From Treponema sp. (GTDB lineage: Bacteria; Spirochaetota; Spirochaetia; Treponematales; Treponemataceae): a stretch of DNA of 48,176 bases. The stretch covers positions 1 through 48,176 of the forward strand of contig JAFOCI010000050.1 of the NCBI GenBank assembly GCA_017381365.1, read 5' to 3'. Each line of letters begins with the position of its first letter. Position 1 is the stretch's first letter. Positions 42,276-48,176 of this stretch are shown piece after piece. The notes beneath the pieces are model-generated. The model was given only the letters and a program-made list of their open reading frames with translations, was not told where the DNA came from and did not search any database. Made by a program: the position numbers and the translations under genes.

Positions 42276-43985
42276 CTATCTGTTTTTTGCCATATCAAGA
42301 GGTTCAATTTCGCCAAGAATTTGACGACATTCATTAATTTTTTCTCTTGCCTCTGCAAGCTTATCACGGAATTCTCTGTTTCCTCGTCCTTTTAGAGTCA
42401 TATAGTTCTGAAGACCTTCGTAATCTTTTGTACGTTCCTCATCCATAATACCGTGCAAAACTCTTTCAATGGTGCGCACCGACTCGCAAAATTTTGCTTC
42501 CCATGAACGAACAGAAGCTTCCGCATTTACGATTATAGTATTTATGAGCGACTGACCTTTTATTGTTCGAACGTGCTCATCAATCTGCTTTTGGAATACA
42601 GACCCTATTGAACCAGCAGGCGAAAGGGATGCATGAAAATCCAGAACATCCTGATTGACATCTGAAAACAGATTTATACCTTCAGAAAGTTCTGCACGAT
42701 TTTCATTGTTTAAGAAAACACCTTCCAGAATCAATGCATTAAGAATCTGAATTATTGTCTGATATTCATTAAGAGCAAACCATTCTAGAAAACCTGCTGT
42801 CATTTCGCAGGCAAAAGGCATTCCACCCCACAATCTTGTCCATGGCCTATATGTAAGCTCCGGAAATTTTTCCAGTCCAAATTTTTCATTCAGAACCTGA
42901 GCCAATTGAGCTTTTTTTCTGTCACGAAGCCAGGAAGACCAGCGGGCATCAAAAACGCATTTCCATTCTTCTTTGAATTTTATAAACCAGTCTTCTGCGC
43001 CACCAGGTTCAGAAACCTGCCAGTCAAAATCAGAAAAAACAACTTTTCCAAGATTTGCCATTGGAACAGTAGAAATAAACATCTGAATCATGGAAATATT
43101 TGTGGCTGCCTTTGAAAGAAACTGATTTACAGAATTTTCAGTTTCCCCGTCAAGTTCTACTGCTGCCCCACCATTTCTCTGGGGAAAAAGGAAAAGCGCC
43201 TCTAAAGCTTCATTTGAAACAGACCTGGCATTACATAGCACGCTGGCAAATCCGGGGAAATCAATCTGAGCATTTGAAAACGGACAGGTATAGTTTTCTG
43301 AAATAATTGCGGTAAATTGAGTAATAAAATGAGTATACGACAAAAAACAGAAAGATTTTAACCAATGTAAGGTGCGTACCGCATCATAAAGCTTTGTTTT
43401 TTCATTTGGATTGATATCTTTTAAAATAGCATCCAGCCGTCTTAAAAGTGATGCCCGTAATTCATTTGTAGCTTCCCGCTCAAAAGGAATTTGATAAGGA
43501 TCAACCTCACTATTAATCATAGTTGTAATTGTAGGTGCAAGAAATGCTCCAAGAAAAACATAAAATTTTCCCTGAGCATCATTCATCATTGCTATGTATG
43601 GCGAAAAGAAATCTGCAACATATTTTAATTCTTTTATTTTTTCATAGAACAATGACTGTAAAAGTCCGTTTCCTACATCTACAATTCCAGGATGCTCTCT
43701 GTTTATTTTCCTAGCGAGATTACCAATCAAATCGTTATTGTACAGTTCAAGTTTAGGCTTTTTTGTAAAAAGAGTCCGCAGCCATAATATAAATTTATAC
43801 AACAGACTTTCATGATTTAACTTAATATCCAATGTAAAATTATCAATTTCTTCGCGCATCGGCTGTAAAAGAGGAAGCTCTTTTTCTCTGTTCTGATTCA
43901 ATTTAGCAAGTAAAAATTTTCGTTCTTCTGCACTGATTCCTGCAACCAGTTCATCAAAAGAACCTCTTTCTGACGACCTTTCCAT
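42276..43985 (-). CDS. Large conserved spirochaete-type protein, DUF5312-like
   Basis: The 569-residue protein is soluble by sequence: there is no signal peptide, and the only strongly hydrophobic patch (Y-K-F-I-L-W-L-R-T-L-F, about 62-73) is too short and charged for a clear membrane span. It is mostly helical, with a charged C-terminal helix (about 530-560). From memory it resembles the Spirochaetales family DUF5312, of unknown function; this could not be checked. It is a single gene divergent from the antiporter. No catalytic motif stands out. Confidence 0.6.
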   Translation of the reverse strand: MERSSERGSFDELVAGISAEERKFLLAKLNQNREKELPLLQPMREEIDNFTLDIKLNHESLLYKFILWLRTLFTKKPKLELYNNDLIGNLARKINREHPGIVDVGNGLLQSLFYEKIKELKYVADFFSPYIAMMNDAQGKFYVFLGAFLAPTITTMINSEVDPYQIPFEREATNELRASLLRRLDAILKDINPNEKTKLYDAVRTLHWLKSFCFLSYTHFITQFTAIISENYTCPFSNAQIDFPGFASVLCNARSVSNEALEALFLFPQRNGGAAVELDGETENSVNQFLSKAATNISMIQMFISTVPMANLGKVVFSDFDWQVSEPGGAEDWFIKFKEEWKCVFDARWSSWLRDRKKAQLAQVLNEKFGLEKFPELTYRPWTRLWGGMPFACEMTAGFLEWFALNEYQTIIQILNALILEGVFLNNENRAELSEGINLFSDVNQDVLDFHASLSPAGSIGSVFQKQIDEHVRTIKGQSLINTIIVNAEASVRSWEAKFCESVRTIERVLHGIMDEERTKDYEGLQNYMTLKGRGNREFRDKLAEAREKINECRQILGEIEPLDMAKNR

Positions 43986-44154
43986 ATTCTATTATTATAG
44001 CCTGAAATTCGATTTTTTTGCAAAATAATCACAATTTTGATTTAACGATTTAACTATAAACATTTAATGAATAATTTTGCAATATTTTTAAAATTTATGT
44101 TCCTTGCAAAATGTAAATTTATTATAATATGGTGACTTTTTAAGAGGATTTAAA

Positions 44155-45408
44155 ATGGAAAACGTAACAAATGGAGAAATTGTTCTTCAGATTCTTGTTT
44201 CTGTAGGTATTATTGTAATTGCCGCAAAATACATGGGAACTCTGGCAAAAAAAATCGGCTTTCCTCAGGTTGCAGGAATGATTATTGCAGGATTACTTTT
44301 AAGATTCCTGCCATGGTTTAAAAATTTTGGCGCAGATGAGCCGGGAACTCTTTTTGGTGAAGTTGATCAGTTCATCACAAACCTTTCTGAAATCGGCGTA
44401 ATTATGATTATGTTCGGTGCCGGTCTAGGAACTAACCTTAAATCTCTTGTTAAATCCGGCGTAAAATCCACAATCATTGCATTGTGTGGTGTACTTGTTC
44501 CATTAATCATGGGAACAATCATGGCACTCTGTTTCTGGGGATTTGACGGCTTTGGCACACAACAGTTCTACAAGGCCATGTTCATTGGAACAATTTTAAC
44601 AGCAACATCTGTAAGCATTTCTGTTGCAACTCTTCAGGAACTTGGCAAATTAAAAACAGACCTGGGTCAGACAATCGTAAGCGCCGCAATCATCGACGAC
44701 GTATTCGGAATCATCGCACTTACAGTTGTTCTTGGAATCGGAACAGGTTCCGGCGGAATCGCAACTATCTTAATCAAAACAGTATTGTTCTTTATTTCCG
44801 CAATTGTTGCAGGCTATCTTATGTTCCGTCTTGCCCGCTGGTATGACAAAAAACATCCACATTCACGACGCATTCCAATCTATGGACTTGGCGTTTCCTT
44901 TGTATTTGCCTATGCCGCAGAAAAATTCTTTGGCATCGCAGACATTACAGGTGCCTACATCGCAGGTGTAGTATTCTGCTCGCTCTTGGATGCACCATAC
45001 ATTGAGCGCAAAATCGACATAAACTCATACATGATTTTCAGTCCGGTTTTCTTTGCCAGCATCGGATTAAAAACAGACCTTTCCGGAATGAATTTCTCTT
45101 TACTCTGGTTCAGCATTGCATTCGTAATCGTTGGTTGCCTTTCCAAAATAATCGGCTGCGGCGGCATTTCAAAATTAATGCACTACTCATGGAGTGACTC
45201 TTATAAGGTTGGTCTTGGAATGATGGTACGTGGAGAAGTTGCACTTATCGTTGCCCAGAAAGGACTTTCAGCAGGAATCGTAGACAGCAAATATTTTGCC
45301 CCGGTAATTCTTTTGATTATCGTTTCTTCAATGATTGTTCCAATCCTTATGAAAAAAGCATTTTCAAAAAATATTTCGGAAACCAGTGTTTCAAAAGAAC
45401 AGAATTAA
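44155..45408 (+). CDS. Cation:proton antiporter (CPA2/Kef-NapA type)
   Basis: The 417-residue protein has about 12 membrane helices. The transport-site motif I-I-D-D-V-F-G-I-I-A-L (about 180-190) carries the paired aspartates of electrogenic CPA2 exchangers. T-A-T-S-V-S-I-S and the late G-L-G-M-M-V-R-G-E-V-A-L-I are also typical. There is no C-terminal TrkA-N domain, so it is a short NapA-like exchanger of Na+ or K+ for protons in the inner membrane. AGAGGA precedes the ATG. A TATAAT at 44124-44129 may be its -10; no clear -35 was found. Confidence 0.92.
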   Translation: MENVTNGEIVLQILVSVGIIVIAAKYMGTLAKKIGFPQVAGMIIAGLLLRFLPWFKNFGADEPGTLFGEVDQFITNLSEIGVIMIMFGAGLGTNLKSLVKSGVKSTIIALCGVLVPLIMGTIMALCFWGFDGFGTQQFYKAMFIGTILTATSVSISVATLQELGKLKTDLGQTIVSAAIIDDVFGIIALTVVLGIGTGSGGIATILIKTVLFFISAIVAGYLMFRLARWYDKKHPHSRRIPIYGLGVSFVFAYAAEKFFGIADITGAYIAGVVFCSLLDAPYIERKIDINSYMIFSPVFFASIGLKTDLSGMNFSLLWFSIAFVIVGCLSKIIGCGGISKLMHYSWSDSYKVGLGMMVRGEVALIVAQKGLSAGIVDSKYFAPVILLIIVSSMIVPILMKKAFSKNISETSVSKEQN

Positions 45409-45450
45409 CAGAGCTGGTTAAAGTTTTGACCGTGGTGGTTATGTTTTAAA

Positions 45451-45498
45451 CGCGGTGGTTGAGTTTATCGAAACCACCATCTCAAAACTCAACCCGCG
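45451..45498. terminator. Alternative hairpins between antiporter and parE, with a lone repeat core
   Basis: Positions 45454-45478 are the exact reverse complement of the 25-bp core hairpin of the MITE-like repeats. The longer arm CGCGG..GTTGAGTTT (45451-45466) can instead pair with AAACTCAACCCGCG (45485-45498), a roughly 14-bp stem with a 2-nt bulge. The two folds exclude each other. The element sits between convergent genes and probably ends one or both transcripts, though T runs are short. Confidence 0.6.
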
Positions 45499-45508
45499 CA
45501 AAAATCAC

Positions 45509-47536
45509 CTAGGCGTCAATTTCTTCTGCAAGATTATGAACAATAAAATCCTTTCGTTCAGGAGTATTTTTGCCCATATAAAATTCCAGAACAGCAGGAA
45601 CATTCTTTAAAGTCTGAATGTTTACAGGAGTAAGATGAATACCAACGTCTTCTGATTCTCCATCCTTTCGCTCCCGAATAAACTGCCCGAATTCCTTTGG
45701 ACTAATTTCACCAAGCCCCTTGAATCGTGTAGTCTCACAGCCCTTTCCAAGTTCCTTAAGAGCTTTGTCACGACTTGCCTCTGAATAACAGTAAATGGTT
45801 TTAGTCTTGTTTCGCACACGGAACAAAGGAGTTTCCAGAATGTAAAGATGACCACGCAGAACAAGCTCTTCAAAATACAAAAGAAAATAAGTCATCACCA
45901 GATTTCTGATATGAAAACCATCGTTATCCGCATCGGTTGCAATTACAATTTTGCTGTAGCGCAAACCTTCAATATCATTCTGAATTCCAAGACTGAACGT
46001 AAGATTCTTTAATTCTTCGTTTTCAAAAAGCGCAGTTTTTTTGCGGCCATACATATTTTCAGGCTTACCGCGCAAACTGAAAATCGCCTGATAAGAAACA
46101 TCTCTGGAGCCAACCATAGAACCAGTAGCCGAATCACCCTCAGTAATGAAAATCATGGAATTTTCACCCTTTGTTCCATCCTGCAGGTGATAGCGGCAAT
46201 CCTTAAGCTTAGGAATCTGAAAAGAAATAGTCTTTGCCGCATCCCTAACCTGCTTTGCCGTAACATTATTGATTTCGTCACGGGCCTTCATGTTGCGGAT
46301 GATTTTCTCTTCCAGCGCACCAGCCACATCAGGATTATGACGCAGCCAGTCATCAACAACCGCCTGAGTTTCCTGGATTATCGGCCCACGAATTTCAACA
46401 TTACCCAGCTTATTTTTTGTCTGACTGGTAAACATAGGATTATCAAGCCCGATTTTAAGTCCAACAATTAAACCAGCCGTCACATCCTTTTCGTCATATT
46501 GCTTTTTAAAGAAAGAATTAACCCCCTTTGTAAAACCATCCAGAAAAGAAGTAACATGAGTACCGCCGTCATCAGTAGACTGTCCGTTTACAAAAGAATA
46601 AACAAATTTATCAAGACTGGAAGTATGGGAAAGAACAAATTCAAGATTTTCGCCCTTATAACTGAACAGCTTGTACAAAGAATTCTTTGCGCCGTCCATT
46701 TCCCGCACAATCAAATCCTCCAGCCCCTTTTCACTAAGAAAAATGTTTCCGTTGCAGTTGATTTTCAAACCTGGATTCAAGTAAGCATAATTCCACAGAC
46801 GTTTTTCAACCATCTCCATGTTAAAATTATATTTACCGAACATTTCAGTATCAGGAACAAATTCAAGATAAGTGCCGTTCTTTACGCCAGGCTTTGCATC
46901 CCCAATATGAGCCGATTTTTTAACACCCCGCTGGTATTCCACAACAGCCATTTTTCCGTCGCGGATACTTGCAGCACGGAAATAAGAAGAAAGCGCGTTT
47001 GTAGCCTTAATACCAACACCGTTCATACCAATAGCCTGCTTAAAAACAGAATTATTGTATTTTGCGCCAGTATTTACGTCGCTAACACACTGCTCCAGCT
47101 TTCCCAGCGGAATACCACGCCCATAGTCGCGAATCTTTACATGTCCATCTTTGATTTCAATATCAATTTTGTCGCCATAACCCTGGGAAAATTCGTCAAC
47201 AGAGTTATCAACGCCTTCCTTTAAGAGAATATAGATACCGTCGTTTTCATTGGTGCCGTCCCCCAAAGACCCGATATACATACCAGGACGAAGACGAATA
47301 TGTTCAAGCCCTTCCAGATGAAGAATTGAATTTTCATCGTAAACAACAGGATTTTCAGGAGATTTTTTAGCCGCAGGCACTTTTTTTTCAACAGCCACAG
47401 TTTCCGCAGCCTTTTCAGTTTTTATTGATTTTACAGTTTCTTCGGTTTTTGCCGTCTTTACAGTTTTTGCGGCAGCATCAGTTTTTTTTGCAGCAGACTT
47501 TTCAGCCGCCTTTACAGATTTTTTTTCCACACCCAT
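45509..47536 (-). CDS. parE: DNA topoisomerase IV subunit B (type II topoisomerase B subunit)
   Basis: The 675-residue protein has the GHKL ATPase motifs (E-G-V-D-N-S-V-D-E, D-Y-G-R-G-I-P, G-M-N-G-V-G), the transducer domain, and the TOPRIM motifs T-E-G-D-S-A and D-A-D-N-D-G-F-H-I, followed by F-K-G-L-G-E. The pattern fits ParE better than GyrB, but substrate preference cannot be proved. Residues 1-63 are an added tail unusually rich in Lys, Ala, Thr and Val. A consensus promoter places the transcription start on the A of ATG 47536. The partner A subunit is not in the window. Confidence 0.92.
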   Translation of the reverse strand: MGVEKKSVKAAEKSAAKKTDAAAKTVKTAKTEETVKSIKTEKAAETVAVEKKVPAAKKSPENPVVYDENSILHLEGLEHIRLRPGMYIGSLGDGTNENDGIYILLKEGVDNSVDEFSQGYGDKIDIEIKDGHVKIRDYGRGIPLGKLEQCVSDVNTGAKYNNSVFKQAIGMNGVGIKATNALSSYFRAASIRDGKMAVVEYQRGVKKSAHIGDAKPGVKNGTYLEFVPDTEMFGKYNFNMEMVEKRLWNYAYLNPGLKINCNGNIFLSEKGLEDLIVREMDGAKNSLYKLFSYKGENLEFVLSHTSSLDKFVYSFVNGQSTDDGGTHVTSFLDGFTKGVNSFFKKQYDEKDVTAGLIVGLKIGLDNPMFTSQTKNKLGNVEIRGPIIQETQAVVDDWLRHNPDVAGALEEKIIRNMKARDEINNVTAKQVRDAAKTISFQIPKLKDCRYHLQDGTKGENSMIFITEGDSATGSMVGSRDVSYQAIFSLRGKPENMYGRKKTALFENEELKNLTFSLGIQNDIEGLRYSKIVIATDADNDGFHIRNLVMTYFLLYFEELVLRGHLYILETPLFRVRNKTKTIYCYSEASRDKALKELGKGCETTRFKGLGEISPKEFGQFIRERKDGESEDVGIHLTPVNIQTLKNVPAVLEFYMGKNTPERKDFIVHNLAEEIDA

Positions 47537-47542
47537 GCTTTA

Positions 47543-47571
47543 ATTATATCCGCAAATTCCCGAATTTTCAA
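47543..47571 (-). promoter_or_regulatory. Consensus promoter of parE, start on the ATG
   Basis: On the minus strand TTGAAA (47571-47566), exactly 17 nt, TATAAT (47548-47543). The seventh base after the hexamer is 47536, the A of the start codon, so the mRNA should have no leader. No Shine-Dalgarno exists. Confidence 0.75.
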
Positions 47572-47589
47572 CCAATGCTTTTTTTGTTT

Positions 47590-47715
47590 TTAAGGGCGCA
47601 AATTCCATTTGCAACAGGTGTTCCGTGGTTCCGTCGGCAAAGCCTTACTCATTCCTGCGCTGCGCTACGGAACAGCCCAAGGGCTGCCACTCCACCCCTG
47701 GCGCGGTCATAATGG
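47590..47715. repeat. GC-rich intergenic segment, probable dispersed repeat
   Basis: A block much richer in GC than its surroundings contains GTTCCGTGGTTCCGTCGGCA and the inverted pair GTTCCGT / ACGGAAC, then AGCCCAAGGGCT and CACTCCACCCCTGGCGCGG. No coding frame has a ribosome-binding site. The composition suggests a dispersed intergenic repeat; only one copy is in the window. Confidence 0.4.
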
Positions 47716-47736
47716 ATTGCCAGTTAGTTATTTCGC

Positions 47737-47806
47737 AAAAAAAATCCACAGCAGACCCATAACGGCACATAAGATTTCCTTTGTGCATTTATAGCGCCCG
47801 CTGTGG
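47737..47806 (-). terminator. Probable terminator downstream of the gene remnant
   Basis: On the minus strand CCACAGC (47806-47800) pairs with GCTGTGG (47752-47746) over a long loop and is followed by a T run (47744-47737). It lies 28 nt past the stop codon at 47834. Confidence 0.55.
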
Positions 47807-47833
47807 ACTAAAAGTTATGAGTGTAAAAAGTTT

Positions 47834-48106
47834 TTATTCACCCATACTTTCAATTATTTTATTACACCATTCCTCATACTTTTTTAAACCTTCTGCAGTC
47901 AAAATATAAATGTTCTTATTCTCTGCATCTATATTATAGTCATTATTCTCTTCGAATTCTTCAAATATTGAAGCTTCACGCGTACCCGAACCAACTGGTT
48001 CATCATTGTATAAAAGAAGAACATATCCTGAATCTTCTCCTGATATGTTGTGCCATTTGTCAATGACAAAACAAAATTTAATATAAAAAAGAAAAGGTTT
48101 TAGAAA
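47834..48106 (-). pseudogene. C-terminal remnant of an unidentified protein
   Basis: The minus-strand frame is open for 90 codons from just after TGA 48109-48107 to TAA 47836-47834. It reads, in part, F-C-F-V-I-D-K-W-H-N-I-S-G-E-D-S-G-Y and later I-Y-I-L-T-A-E-G-L-K-K-Y-E-E-W-C. There is no start codon near its head, and codon use looks real (acidic, no stops). It seems to be the tail of a longer gene whose front has been replaced by the sequence at 48107-48176. Family unknown; small acidic proteins of this kind include immunity-type proteins, but that is a guess. Confidence 0.45.
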
Positions 48107-48176
48107 TCAAGATTTTCGGCACTAGACCATCCTGATATTCGTGGATTTAGGAGGACACTTTGTTCCACCATTACCG

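Noticed and set aside
46499-47224. 241-residue plus-strand open frame opposite parE
   Set aside because: It lies wholly inside parE on the other strand, lacks a ribosome-binding site and has shadow-frame composition (rich in Phe, Asn, His, Ile).

Overview
The window looks like chromosomal DNA of a host-associated spirochaete, most likely a gut or rumen type Treponema. This is inferred from low GC with AT-rich spacers, a greA gene fused behind a ~740-residue helical-repeat region, many TPR-rich envelope proteins, a DUF5312-like protein and an HD-GYP protein. No rRNA, CRISPR array or prophage is visible. No database search was possible, so family calls rest on motifs that can be read in the translations.

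Layout. (1) 1-806: the end of an ISAs1-type insertion sequence that cuts a YhcC-like radical SAM gene. (2) 965-2844: tRNA-Arg(UCU), then a membrane HD-GYP protein. (3) 2841-16370, minus strand: one long gene block, read from high to low coordinates: rpe, three TPR/coiled-coil envelope proteins, recA, folK, scpA, scpB, an RluB-type pseudouridine synthase, cmk, rpsA, a sigma54-type activator, a membrane TPR protein and a lipoprotein. (4) 16652-20359, plus strand: a TPR protein and the long GreA. (5) 20378-25052: an MBL hydrolase, deoC, a small ferredoxin, an envelope operon (membrane protein, M23 peptidase, PEGA-like protein) and a candidate small RNA. (6) 25129-34071: PBP1A, a ParB-domain protein, tyrS, a small barrel-like protein, a flavin reductase/nadE/rlmJ operon and a small alarmone-hydrolase-like protein. 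(7) 34279-37020: valS, interrupted by an in-frame UGA. (8) 37511-41375: a TPP riboswitch followed by thiE, a HAD phosphatase, thiD and thiC. (9) 41370-47536: pgeF, a DUF5312-like protein, a cation/proton antiporter and parE. (10) 47580-48176: GC-rich repeat DNA and a headless gene remnant.

Three themes cross the window. First, seven genes have a -10-like hexamer placed so that the predicted transcription start falls 0-8 nt before the start codon, with no Shine-Dalgarno, while most other genes have clear AGGAG-type sites. This suggests a class of leaderless mRNAs; the parE and valS promoters are the cleanest cases. Second, a family of palindromic intergenic repeats with GGGGCTGTCC-type ends occurs three times in the same orientation. 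The copies differ in length by exactly one 23-bp unit (0, 1 and 2 units). Two copies bracket the riboswitch-thiE-HAD-thiD segment, and the core hairpin recurs alone beside parE. Third, several structured spacers are not explained by genes: a C-rich-loop RNA candidate at 24951-25052, a long imperfect hairpin between thiD and thiC, and alternative hairpins at 45451-45498.

The thiamine cluster makes the pyrimidine half (thiC, thiD), joins it to the thiazole half (thiE) and may dephosphorylate TMP (HAD protein). No thiazole-synthesis or kinase gene is in the window.
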